Below are positions 43,937 to 52,573 of a stretch of DNA of 64,000 bases, one piece after another. This DNA comes from Thermicanus aegyptius DSM 12793 (GTDB taxonomy: Bacteria; Bacillota; Bacilli; Thermicanales; Thermicanaceae). The stretch spans positions 812,086-876,085 of the forward strand of contig NZ_KI783301.1 of assembly GCF_000510645.1 (NCBI RefSeq). The letters run 5' to 3'. Each line of letters starts with the position of its first letter. Positions within the stretch are counted from its first letter, which is position 1. The notes under the pieces are model-generated. The model ran no database searches. It was not told the origin of the DNA and saw only the letters and a program-made list of their open reading frames with translations. The position numbers were made by a program, and so were the translations under genes.

Positions 43937-44740
43937 ATGGCTTTAGAACCTCATTTGCAGAGAGAACGCGATGACGACTATAAATTATTCATCACCCAAA
44001 TTCGTCGGCGGTTTCATGTCGACCTTTTCCAATATAAAGAGGCACAGATGAAACGGCGCCTTACGACGCTCCGGGAGAGGAGGGGATATTCCACCTTCCA
44101 GGATTACTTTGAAGCTTTGGTTCGAAACCCGGAATTGGCCGAGGAGTTTCTCAACCGGATCACCATCAATGTGTCGGAATTCTTCCGCAATAAGGAGAGA
44201 TGGAAAGATCTTGAGAGGAGCATCCTTCCCCGGATCTTTCGTGAGAATAAGGCGCCCCGCTTCTGGAGTGCCGCCTGCTCAACCGGGGAGGAGCCTTATT
44301 CCCTCGCTCTGCTCCTTACCCGTTTTCAAGCGGGCAGAGATGGAGTGATCCTAGCCACGGATATTGACGAGGTCGCTTTGGCCAAGGCGAAGGAGGGGAT
44401 TTATGAAGAGAGAACGCTTAAGGAGATCGACCCCAATCTTCTTTCCCGCTATTTTCAAAAAGAAGGGGGATCGTATCGGGTTGCGCCCGAAATTCGCCGC
44501 ATGGTTACTTTCCAGAAGCATGACCTGTTGGTCGATTCCTATCCCAACGGATTTGATTTGATCCTTTGCCGGAATGTGATGATCTATTTTACCGATGAAG
44601 CGAAAGAGACCATGATCGAAAAATTTAGCCGTTCCTTAAAAACCGGTGGCTTCCTTTTCGTAGGCAGCACCGAGCAGATTTTTAATCCGGGAAAGTTTAG
44701 CATGGAGATGGCTTCCCCCTTTATTTATCGAAAGATATAA
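43937..44740 (+). CDS. cheR: Chemoreceptor glutamate methyltransferase CheR
   Basis: CheR methylates receptor glutamates with S-adenosylmethionine in chemotactic adaptation. The 267 residues have the N-terminal helical domain (YKEAQMKRRLTTLRERRG) and the methyltransferase core with FWSAACSTGEEPYSLA (about 107-122), ILATDIDEVAL and FDLILCRNVMIYFT. Of several in-frame ATGs, 43937 has the best-spaced ribosome site (AAAGGGA). No other chemotaxis gene is nearby; the isolated ndk-cheR-aroC placement is normal for Bacillus. Confidence 0.95.
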   Translation: MALEPHLQRERDDDYKLFITQIRRRFHVDLFQYKEAQMKRRLTTLRERRGYSTFQDYFEALVRNPELAEEFLNRITINVSEFFRNKERWKDLERSILPRIFRENKAPRFWSAACSTGEEPYSLALLLTRFQAGRDGVILATDIDEVALAKAKEGIYEERTLKEIDPNLLSRYFQKEGGSYRVAPEIRRMVTFQKHDLLVDSYPNGFDLILCRNVMIYFTDEAKETMIEKFSRSLKTGGFLFVGSTEQIFNPGKFSMEMASPFIYRKI

Positions 44741-44902
44741 TCTGTCGTATGCTCTCGGTTCGCCACGGAGATAAATAAAGAGACATTGAAGAAAAAGTGC
44801 GAAAAAAGATTTTCATGGATCCGTTGACAAAGAAGGCATGGAAGTCTTGAAACGAATAAAATGATGGAGGGACATAGAGATGAGAGGAGTGGAGGAAACG
44901 CG

Positions 44903-46075
44903 ATGAGATATTTAACCGCAGGGGAGTCCCACGGACCCCAGTTGACGGCCATCCTGGAAGGCGTGCCGAGCCACCTGTCCCTCATGGCGGAGAAGGTGAA
45001 TGAAGAACTGGCCCGCAGGCAGAAGGGATACGGGAGAGGGCGGCGGATGCAGATCGAAAAGGATCAGGTGAAGTTTCTCTCAGGCGTGCGGCATGGGTAT
45101 ACCACCGGCGCCCCCATCACGTTGGTGGTGGAAAATAAGGATTTTTCCCATTGGCAGAAGGTAATGGCTGCCGAGCCGGTTCCGGAAGAGGAAGAGTATC
45201 ATGAGAGGACCGTCACCCGGCCCCGTCCCGGCCATGCGGATCTTAACGGGGCGATTAAATATGGCCATCGGGACATCCGGAATGTGCTGGAGCGTTCCAG
45301 CGCCCGGGAGACCACTATCCGGGTCGCCGTGGGGGCGGTGGCAAAAGCTCTCTTGCAAGAGGTGGGCATCGAGATGGCCGGGCATGTGGTGATGATCGGC
45401 GGGGTGAAGGGGGAGGCGGATCCTGCCCGCTATACCCTAGAGGAAATCCGCCGCATCACCGAAGCTTCGCCGGTTCGCTGCCTCGACCCCGAGGCGGAGA
45501 AGAGGATGATGGCCCGCATTGATGAGGCGAAGGAGAATGGGGACACGGTGGGGGGCATCGTGGAGGTGATCGTCTCCGGCGTCCCCATCGGTTTGGGGAG
45601 CCATGTCCAATGGGACCGGAAATTGGACGGGAGGCTCGCCCAGGCGATTTTAAGCATCCAGGCGTTTAAGGGGGTGGAGATCGGCATCGGTTTTGAAGCG
45701 GCTCACCTTCCCGGCTCCCAGGTTCATGATGAGATCCTCCATGATCCGGAGAAAGGGTATACGAGGCGTACCAACCGGGCCGGCGGCATCGAAGGGGGGA
45801 TGTCTACGGGCATGCCCATCGTGGTCCGCGGGGTGATGAAACCGATCCCCACCCTGTATAAACCCTTGCAAAGCGTCGACATCCTGACGAAGGAGGCTTT
45901 CGCCGCATCGGTGGAGCGCTCCGATGCTTGCGCCGTCCCCGCCGCTTCCGTCGTGGCGGAAAGCGTCGTCGCCTTTGAGATCGCGCGTGCTCTTTGTGAG
46001 AAGTTCCCCTGCGACCGTCTGGAAGAGCTGCAGGAAGCGGTGAAGCGGTACCGGGAATACTGCCGAAACTTTTAA
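44903..46075 (+). CDS. aroC: Chorismate synthase
   Basis: AroC (aroF in B. subtilis) forms chorismate from EPSP with reduced FMN. The 390 residues start [14 protein letters not shown] and contain [29 protein letters not shown] and [10 protein letters not shown], all signature regions. The ATG at 44903 has GGAGG 8 nt upstream; in-frame 44861 does not. Product feeds tryptophan, folate and MqnA. Confidence 0.97.
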   Translation: MRYLTAGESHGPQLTAILEGVPSHLSLMAEKVNEELARRQKGYGRGRRMQIEKDQVKFLSGVRHGYTTGAPITLVVENKDFSHWQKVMAAEPVPEEEEYHERTVTRPRPGHADLNGAIKYGHRDIRNVLERSSARETTIRVAVGAVAKALLQEVGIEMAGHVVMIGGVKGEADPARYTLEEIRRITEASPVRCLDPEAEKRMMARIDEAKENGDTVGGIVEVIVSGVPIGLGSHVQWDRKLDGRLAQAILSIQAFKGVEIGIGFEAAHLPGSQVHDEILHDPEKGYTRRTNRAGGIEGGMSTGMPIVVRGVMKPIPTLYKPLQSVDILTKEAFAASVERSDACAVPAASVVAESVVAFEIARALCEKFPCDRLEELQEAVKRYREYCRNF

Positions 46076-46076
46076 G

Positions 46077-46133
46077 GGAATAACGGGGTGAACCGCCTCT
46101 TCCGCTCACGGATCGGTTATTCCGTCTTTTTTT
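46077..46133 (+). terminator. Intrinsic terminator between aroC and aroB
   Basis: GGAATAAC (46077-46084) pairs with GTTATTCC (46116-46123) around a long partly paired loop; a run of seven T follows shortly. Confidence 0.65.
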
Positions 46134-46201
46134 GACCGGAAGATGCGTCAGATGATATAGGGCAGCATGTTCAAAAGGACTTTTTTTGGGGAGGGAAGAG
46201 G

Positions 46202-47287
46202 ATGAAGGAACTTTGGGTCGAACTAGGCCCGCAGCGCTATCCCATTCGCGTGGAGAGAGGACTTCTTCATCATGTGGGGGAATGGCTTCTTAAGGATGAA
46301 CGGATAAAGGGGAAGAAAGCCTTTTTACTGAGCGAGATCCGGGTTGCGGAACATTATCTGGAACCGGTAAGATCTTCCCTGGAACGGGCCGGAATTGAGG
46401 TTTATACGAAGGTCGTTTCCGCCGGGGAAGCGTCGAAAAGCTTGACACAGGTGGAGGAAATCGTGGGTGCCATGCTTACGGCCGGCATTGACCGATCTTC
46501 CCTCCTCCTCGCCTTGGGAGGCGGCGTGATCGGGGACTTGGGAGGCTTCATCGCCTCCGTCTACATGCGGGGCATTCCCTTCATAGGACTCCCCACTACC
46601 ATCCTCGCCCACGACAGCAGCATCGGCGGAAAGGTGGCGGTCAACCACCCCCTGGCGAAGAACAGCATCGGTTCTTTTTACCACCCCTTGGCCGTCTACT
46701 ATGACCCAGGCACCTTTGCTACCCTGCCCATGCGGGAGGTGAAGTCCGGTTTGGCCGAGGTGGTGAAACACGCCCTCCTTGCCGGGAAGGAATTCTTCTA
46801 TTGGCTTCGTGCCCACAGCGATGCCCTTCTCTCCCTGGACGGGGAGGAGATGGGGGAAGCCCTAATTCGGGGGATGAGGGTGAAGGTGAGGATCGTCGAG
46901 GCAGACGAGCGGGAAACAGCAGGCGTTCGGGAGCTTCTGAATCTAGGGCACACCATCGGCCATGCGGTGGAAGCGGCCGCCGGCTACGGGGAAGTCCTCC
47001 ACGGTGAGGCGGTGGCCATCGGTCTCGTCCAAGAGGGACGCATCGCGAGAGGTCGGGGACTTCTGTCCGAAGAAGAACTGAATGAAATCAAAGACCTCCT
47101 TCTCTCCTTCGGCTTGCCGACGGAACTTCCCTCCGAAATGAGGATGGAGGAACTCCTCCCCTACATGTATCGAGACAAAAAAAATCGGGACGGCAAGATC
47201 CGCATGGCGCTCCTTCAGGGCATCGGAACGGCGAAGGGAATGGAAGTGACGGAAGAGGAGATCCTCGCTCTTGACCAAACAAAATAA
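46202..47287 (+). CDS. aroB: 3-dehydroquinate synthase
   Basis: AroB cyclises DAHP to 3-dehydroquinate, the second shikimate-pathway step, using NAD and a metal. The 361 residues include LGGGVIGDLGGFIASVYMRG (about 102-121), PTTILAHDSSIGGKVAVNH, the metal-ligand region EVVKHALL and NLGHTIGHAVE. GGGGAGGG lies upstream. A strong hairpin follows. Confidence 0.97.
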   Translation: MKELWVELGPQRYPIRVERGLLHHVGEWLLKDERIKGKKAFLLSEIRVAEHYLEPVRSSLERAGIEVYTKVVSAGEASKSLTQVEEIVGAMLTAGIDRSSLLLALGGGVIGDLGGFIASVYMRGIPFIGLPTTILAHDSSIGGKVAVNHPLAKNSIGSFYHPLAVYYDPGTFATLPMREVKSGLAEVVKHALLAGKEFFYWLRAHSDALLSLDGEEMGEALIRGMRVKVRIVEADERETAGVRELLNLGHTIGHAVEAAAGYGEVLHGEAVAIGLVQEGRIARGRGLLSEEELNEIKDLLLSFGLPTELPSEMRMEELLPYMYRDKKNRDGKIRMALLQGIGTAKGMEVTEEEILALDQTK

Positions 47288-47326
47288 TGCGTTCGGTTGG
47301 ATCGATCGTGATCACGAAGATGGGTT

Positions 47327-47365
47327 CATCCCCACCCTGCAAATCTGCAAGGTGGGGATGATTTT
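47327..47365 (+). terminator. Long hairpin terminator after aroB
   Basis: A 15-position stem with one mismatch (CATCCCCACC from 47327, GGTGGGGATG ending 47360) and a 4-nt loop, followed by TTTT. It could act in both directions, since the next gene is convergent. Confidence 0.85.
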
Positions 47366-47525
47366 ACGCAACCACATTCGCTTGAATAACAATGGTTTAG
47401 GGTGTGTACTTTTTACATTGGATATGGTGCGATAATGAGGTCCTACCTTTTTAGTATGGAACCGGAAGATGTTCCGGAAAATGGCGAAGGATGCTAAAAG
47501 GAAAAAGAAAAACCGGACCGATCGT

Positions 47526-48149
47526 TCAAGGGTTGAATAGAGAAGTTCCCATATAACCTGCCGCTCCCCACATCACCAACGCGGAAATTTTGTTAAATAT
47601 CCTCATGAAACGACCCGTTTGATCCAACTCGCCTGTGAATCTTCCCACCGCCGCCAATCCTGTAAACCATATCCAAGAAACCAGAATAGAGGCGAGGGTA
47701 AAAGCCACTTTTTCCACACCATCGTACTGAAGGGAACTGGTCCCGATCACTCCGACCGTATCCATGATCGCATGGGGATTTAGGAGAGAGACCGATGCGG
47801 CAAAGGCAATTTGTTTGCGGGGAGTGAAGATCTCTGCCGCCTTTTTCTTTTCTTCGTCATGTCCAGGGATACTCCGCCAAGTGGTCCATCCCATATAGGA
47901 CAAAAACAGAATGCCGGCACTTAAGAGAATCGTTTTGAACAAAAAAGAACTCAGGACAACAAAAGAGACGCCGAGTACCGCAAGGGTAATTAAAAGTGTA
48001 TCGCATAATGAGGCGGTCAGAACGACCGGTAGGGCATGGATGAAACGTTTCTGCAGAGCCCCTTGATTAAAAACAAAGACATTTTGAACACCGAGGGGTA
48101 GTATAAGTCCAAACGCCAATATAAACCCGTGTGTAAAGGCGGCTGCCAT
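47526..48149 (-). CDS. LysE/ArgO-family amino acid exporter
   Basis: The 207-residue protein has six membrane segments and the family N-terminus LPLGVQNVFVFNQGA (about 17-31) and NPHAIMDTVGVIG in the second half. Relatives export lysine or arginine. The ATG at 48149 has GAGGAGG 8 nt upstream on the minus strand; the longer frame reaching 48323 would run into the divergent gene. Divergence from a MocR-type regulator suggests that regulator controls it. Confidence 0.9.
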   Translation of the reverse strand: MAAAFTHGFILAFGLILPLGVQNVFVFNQGALQKRFIHALPVVLTASLCDTLLITLAVLGVSFVVLSSFLFKTILLSAGILFLSYMGWTTWRSIPGHDEEKKKAAEIFTPRKQIAFAASVSLLNPHAIMDTVGVIGTSSLQYDGVEKVAFTLASILVSWIWFTGLAAVGRFTGELDQTGRFMRIFNKISALVMWGAAGYMGTSLFNP

Positions 48150-48212
48150 TTCTGTTCCTCCTCTTTGAATCATGTTATATATACCATAATACTTAGGCCC
48201 CGGCCACTGTCT

Positions 48213-48255
48213 CCAACCAAATTGGATGGATTTTAACCCAACCAAATCATACAAT
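48213..48255 (+). promoter_or_regulatory. Direct-repeat operator in the lysE-mocR control region
   Basis: CCAACCAAAT occurs twice in the same orientation (48213-48222 and 48238-48247), 25 nt start to start, just before a TACAAT -10 candidate (48250-48255) for the regulator gene. MocR/GabR-type regulators are known to bind direct repeats in divergent control regions. Confidence 0.55.
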
Positions 48256-48289
48256 ACGTTTAAAGCAAATGAGCGAGGATGGCTGACGC

Positions 48290-49768
48290 ATGGTTCAACT
48301 GGATTGGAAACCCGACAAATCATCGCCGATTCCTATTTACTTGCAGATCAAAAAATATATCAAAGACAAAATTGAAACCGGAGAATGGCCGGTAGGCAGC
48401 AAAATTCCTACGCAACGGGCCTTAGCTGAAGGATGGAAAGTGAACCGCAGCACGATCGTTACGGCGGTTGAAGAGTTGATCGCAGAGGGGTTGCTGGAAG
48501 GTAAAAGAGGAAGCGGGACGAGGATTATCAATAATACGTGGTCCTTAATGACTTCCACTCCGCCCCCTGACTGGAACTCGTATGTTAAATCAGGAATCCA
48601 TCAACCGAACTTTCCCACGATACGGGAAATCAACAAAGCGGAGTTTTATCCCCATATCATCCGATTGGGGACGGGAGAACTTTCCCCCGATTTATTCCCT
48701 CGTGCGATGATGAAAAACGTGTTTGATCGGTTGTCGGATCACATCGGTTCGCTTGGTTATGAAGAGCCGAAAGGGTTGCTTTATTTGCGAGAGCAACTGG
48801 GCAAGTATCTGAAAACATTTGGGATCGACGTCTCCCCTTCCTCCATTTTGATTGTTTCAGGGGCGCTGCAGGCATTGCAGCTGATTTCCATCGGTTTATT
48901 GCAAAGGGGATCTACGATCTTTTTGGAAAAGCCCTCCTATCTGTATTCTCTCAATCTGTTTCAATCCGCCGGGATGAGATTATTCGGCCTGCCTATGGAT
49001 GGGAACGGGATTCAAACGAACATGATCCCGGAACAAAAAAAGAAACGTAACGCAGCATTGCTCTATACGATCCCTACCTTCCATAATCCAACAGGAATCT
49101 TGATGTCCGAGGAGAGACGAAAGGAGCTGCTGGAGATATGCCGGCAGGAGCGGCTGCCGATCATCGAAGATGACGTGTATCGTGAGTTGTGGCTTGACTC
49201 CCCGCCCCCTCCTCCTTTGAAATCCACCGATCCTAACGGCCTTGTTTTGTATCTGGGCAGCATGTCCAAAACATTGAGCCCAGGGCTTCGAATCGGTTGG
49301 GTCGTTGGTCCTGAACCGGTCATTGATCGGTTGGCGGATCTTAAAATGCAGACGGATTATGGTTCCAGTTCTTTATCTCAGTGGGTCGTCGCGGAATGGC
49401 TATCAAGCGGGCTCTATCATCACCATCTAGAAAAGGTTCGGGAAAATTTGAAAGTCCGGAGAGAAATCATGTTGGATGCATTAGAAAAACATTTTTCGGA
49501 TATAGCTGCGTGGACCGTCCCAAAGGGAGGTTTTTATGTTTGGCTAGGTTTGCGACTTTCTCTTTCCTTGCGAGAACTGTTTGAAAAAGCTCTACAGGAG
49601 AAAATTTTATTGAATCCTGGGAATATCTACGATCAACATGCCGGGCAGTATCTTCGGATTTCTTACGCTTATGCTTCCCCAGCCGACTTGGAAAAAGGAA
49701 TCGTCCGTCTTTCGGAACTGATTCGACAGTTATCTCGCAACACCGCGTCGAGAGAAAACCGGGTATGA
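48290..49768 (+). CDS. MocR-family regulator: GntR helix-turn-helix fused to aminotransferase
   Basis: The 492-residue fusion has a winged helix-turn-helix (about 10-78; IPIYLQIKKYIKDKIETG, KIPTQRALAEGWKVNRSTI) and a type I PLP aminotransferase-like domain (about 115-480) with the PLP-lysine segment YLGSMSKTLSPGLRIGWVV. Such proteins sense an amino compound through PLP and control neighbouring transport or vitamin B6 genes. It is read divergently from the LysE exporter. The effector is unknown. Confidence 0.93.
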   Translation: MVQLDWKPDKSSPIPIYLQIKKYIKDKIETGEWPVGSKIPTQRALAEGWKVNRSTIVTAVEELIAEGLLEGKRGSGTRIINNTWSLMTSTPPPDWNSYVKSGIHQPNFPTIREINKAEFYPHIIRLGTGELSPDLFPRAMMKNVFDRLSDHIGSLGYEEPKGLLYLREQLGKYLKTFGIDVSPSSILIVSGALQALQLISIGLLQRGSTIFLEKPSYLYSLNLFQSAGMRLFGLPMDGNGIQTNMIPEQKKKRNAALLYTIPTFHNPTGILMSEERRKELLEICRQERLPIIEDDVYRELWLDSPPPPPLKSTDPNGLVLYLGSMSKTLSPGLRIGWVVGPEPVIDRLADLKMQTDYGSSSLSQWVVAEWLSSGLYHHHLEKVRENLKVRREIMLDALEKHFSDIAAWTVPKGGFYVWLGLRLSLSLRELFEKALQEKILLNPGNIYDQHAGQYLRISYAYASPADLEKGIVRLSELIRQLSRNTASRENRV

Positions 49769-49969
49769 CGGTCGACTCTATTTTCTCATTCCGTTTTCAT
49801 TACAAACCTTTATTGATGGAGAAAAGGAATATTGGTACCATAGTAGTGAAATTGACAATATGGAGATTGAGATCAACTGAAGAGCGGGGTAAATGAGGGG
49901 GTTGGAGGGATTCAAAATAAACGGAGACAGGGTATAATTTGATCATTTTGTGGAGAGGGGAGAAAATGA

Positions 49970-50452
49970 ATGAAACGATCGCTGGCCATTGTACTCGGAC
50001 TGCTTCTGTTGTTCAGTACTGCAGCTTGCTCAAACGTAGCCGGTGAACAAATTGTCCAAACGGGCCTCTATCAAATTTCTGTTCCCAAAGACTGGGGAGC
50101 GGAGAAACTTGAAGGGAACATGCTTTTATTTAAGCAAGATAATGGAAAGATCGGTGGGTTGGATATCCTGGGCTATGATCCCGATCAACCTCTCTCCCAA
50201 TTGGAACCTAATCATTCAGAAGTTTTGGAATCAAAAAAACTTGAAGGATTCTTCACGGAGGTGCTGAAGGAAAAACTAAAAATCATTCCTCCTGCCGCTT
50301 CGGGCGCACCATCGGCGACAGAGGAAATCCACCTGTTTTTTATCATGAAGGAGCAAAAAAACGCCTATGACCTGTATTTTGATACCTCCCGTGTTGATGA
50401 ACAGACCGCTTTAACGATTGCTAAGAGTTTCAAATTGGCTCAAAATCCTTAG
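49970..50452 (+). CDS. Small lipoprotein of unknown function
   Basis: The 160-residue protein has a lipoprotein signal with lipobox STAAC (Cys20). The mature part (YQISVPKDWGAEKLEGNMLL, about 33-52, and a closing TALTIAKSFKL) resembles PsbP/DUF1795-like domains that begin with an I-x-x-P-x-x-W element. No specific function can be given. TATAAT at 49933-49938 may be its -10, and a terminator follows. It stands alone. Confidence 0.78.
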   Translation: MKRSLAIVLGLLLLFSTAACSNVAGEQIVQTGLYQISVPKDWGAEKLEGNMLLFKQDNGKIGGLDILGYDPDQPLSQLEPNHSEVLESKKLEGFFTEVLKEKLKIIPPAASGAPSATEEIHLFFIMKEQKNAYDLYFDTSRVDEQTALTIAKSFKLAQNP

Positions 50453-50526
50453 TAATATGGTCCTGTTACGATAATGTGCAAACCGGTACTGTTCGCAGAG
50501 GATGGAATGAAGAGAGCAAAGTCAAT

Positions 50527-50560
50527 GCTTACCCTTATCTCATAGGGGTAAGCCTTTTTT
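50527..50560 (+). terminator. Intrinsic terminator after the lipoprotein gene
   Basis: GCTTACCC (50527-50534) pairs with GGGTAAGC after a partly paired loop; six T follow. Confidence 0.88.
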
Positions 50561-50647
50561 ATGGAGCCATCCAACCATGAGGATAGGCATCATCATGGCA
50601 GCAAGAAGAGAACAGGGTTTCCAGCCTGGCTCGTTCGGAACAAAGCA

Positions 50648-50704
50648 TTGACAAAAATACTAACCCGTTATATATTTTTCGTGTCGAAAAAATACTAACT
50701 CGTT
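50648..50704 (+). promoter_or_regulatory. padR promoter flanked by 17-nt direct repeats
   Basis: TTGACA (50648-50653), 17 nt, TATATT (50671-50676) is a near-consensus promoter. AAAAATACTAACCCGTT (50653-50669) lies in its spacer, and a copy with one change (AAAAATACTAACTCGTT, 50688-50704) lies just downstream. A palindrome TTTTTCG-TGT-CGAAAAA (50675-50691) sits between. The layout predicts autorepression by the PadR protein. The second copy ends 11 nt before the ATG and leaves almost no separate ribosome site. Confidence 0.65.
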
Positions 50705-50715
50705 GAGGGATTTTT

Positions 50716-51351
50716 ATGTCGGTTCGCAATGCGTTATTGGGACTGATCCGTCAAAAACCTCGTCATGGATATGAACTATTGACCGCCTTCACCGCCCTGG
50801 TCGGTGGGGAGAAGAACTGGGAGGTAAAGCCGGCTCAGATCTACATGACCCTAAACCGGCTGAACCAGGCCGGTCTAATCCATATAGAAAGGGTGGAACA
50901 GGAGGGCGGCACGGAGAAGCAGATCTATGCCATCACCGGGAAGGGGGAGGCTGAGCTTAAGAAATGGCTCGTAGAGCCTGTGAAAACCACCTATCGCAGG
51001 GACGAGTTTTTCCTCAAATGGATGATCAGCCTCGCCCTGGAAGACGGGGATCCTGTCCGGCTCCTCTACCTTCAGCGGGCCAGTCTCTATAAGGAGCTGC
51101 ACAAGTTAAACCAGGAGAAGATGAAGGCAAATCCCGGCACGGAGTTGGCCCATGTTCTACTCCTTGACCAGGCTATCATGCACACCGAAGCCGATCTCAG
51201 GTGGCTTGATATGATCGAAGCGAGGTTGGATGAAATAAAACGGCAGCCCCTCCCCGAGGGAGAGCCAAGATCCCCCGAGGGAGAGCCAAGATCCAGGGGC
51301 AGGCCCGCCAAAGTGAGGGAGGAGATCCAACCGGACGATCCGGGAGGATAG
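50716..51351 (+). CDS. PadR-family transcriptional regulator
   Basis: The 211-residue protein has the PadR winged helix (about 3-90: LLGLIRQKPRHGYELL, QIYMTLNRLNQAGLI, YAITGKGEAELKKWL) and a C-terminal dimerisation helix domain. The tail carries an exact 7-residue duplication (EGEPRSP) encoded by a 21-bp tandem repeat (51252-51293). PadR proteins usually repress adjacent transporter genes; the ABC genes downstream are likely targets. Confidence 0.9.
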   Translation: MSVRNALLGLIRQKPRHGYELLTAFTALVGGEKNWEVKPAQIYMTLNRLNQAGLIHIERVEQEGGTEKQIYAITGKGEAELKKWLVEPVKTTYRRDEFFLKWMISLALEDGDPVRLLYLQRASLYKELHKLNQEKMKANPGTELAHVLLLDQAIMHTEADLRWLDMIEARLDEIKRQPLPEGEPRSPEGEPRSRGRPAKVREEIQPDDPGG

Positions 51352-51839
51352 GAAATCGATAAAAAACGTGGGATGGGCGAAGAAACGAGACGATTTAGAA
51401 ACAAACGAGGAGTAGGTTACAGACCGACCATGAGAACGAAGAGAAGTGGGATTTCGAAAAGAAAGGGTTTAAAAGAACAGAATGAGGGTGCCACTGTTTG
51501 ATCGAATGCGATTGATCAGTAAATAGAGGGCAAGAGAAGCTAATGTTTTTCGTGCCGTACATACCACAGTTCGAAGGGGCGCGGGTTGTTTGCAAAGAAA
51601 CGATAGGAGAAGCCGACGTATTTAAGAATCATGCGTTCCTCAACTCGATGGGAAGGCGGAAATCATATTGGATAAAAACCTTGGATAAAAACCGCATGAG
51701 GTTTAGTAACAATAACAATATGATGAAAGATTGACCGGGAGACCAAGGTGAGTGTGTCGCCGCATGAGGATAAGAAAGTCCTTTGAAATGGAGACGAGGG
51801 ATTGCCGAAGATCATGGTGAATGAGGAGGAGGAACCCCC
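51352..51839 (+). other. 488-base region without a recognisable gene
   Basis: No supported reading frame is seen. It contains a 13-bp tandem duplication (TTGGATAAAAACC at 51668-51680 and 51681-51693). A ribosome site GAGGAGGA precedes the ABC gene. Base composition and lack of coding signal suggest a degraded stretch. Confidence 0.4.
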
Positions 51840-52573
51840 ATGAGCATGGTGGTTGTAAAGAATCTGACGAAAGTATATGAATCGGGAAGCACGCCGGTAC
51901 AGGCGGTCCGAAACATCAATCTCACCATTGAACCAGGAGAGTTTGTGGCAGTAATGGGGCCGAGCGGCTGCGGGAAATCCACCCTTCTTCATTTGGTGGG
52001 AGGACTGGATCAGCCGACGTCCGGAAATATTTACATCGAGGGGATCGATCTTATCATAAACTGACGGAACTGAGAAGGAGAAAGATCGGCTTTATCTTCC
52101 AATACTTTAACCTGATCCCCGTGCTGGACGCCGTCGATAACACCGCTCTCCCCCTCGTCCTGGATGGGGTGGCTCCATCGGTGGCCAAAAAGAAGGCGGT
52201 GGATTGGCTGGAAAAACTGGGGCTGAAAGAGCGGCTCCACAACCGCCCCGATCAACTCTCCGGAGGGCAGCAGCAGCGGGTGGCCATCGCTAGAGCTTTA
52301 GCCATAGAACCGGCCCTCATTCTGGCCGATGAGCCGACGGGAAACCTGGATTCGAAGACGGGGGACGAGGTGATCGCCCTCATCCGCAAGATATCCACCG
52401 ACTGGGGGAGAACCGTCCTGATGGTGACCCACGATTCCCGCATGGCCGCCTATGCGGACCGGATCGTTTTCTTAAAAGACGGGAGCATTGTCGATGAAAC
52501 CAGGCTGTCGGGAAACGAAAGGAATGGGGAGGAGAAGAGTGAACTGATCCGAGAGAGGGTGGATCGCATATGA
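51840..52573 (+). pseudogene. ABC transporter ATP-binding protein, LolD/MacB type, frameshifted
   Basis: The first frame (51840-52064) has Walker A GPSGCGKST and stops at the TGA ending 52064. The rest continues in another frame from about 52055 (HKLTELRRRKIGFIFQYFNL) to 52573, with signature LSGGQQQRVAIARAL and Walker B ILADEPTGNLD. Comparison with the family suggests a small deletion near 52050-52056 that removed a few codons and shifted the frame. All other ATPase motifs are intact and the permease gene overlaps the end (ATGA), so the break is recent, or is an assembly error. Two separately translated halves are unlikely to form an ATPase. Confidence 0.8.

Noticed and set aside
51498-51517. 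Inverted repeat TGATC / GATCA as an insertion-sequence end
   Set aside because: Only five paired bases, no transposase remnant and no target duplication seen.
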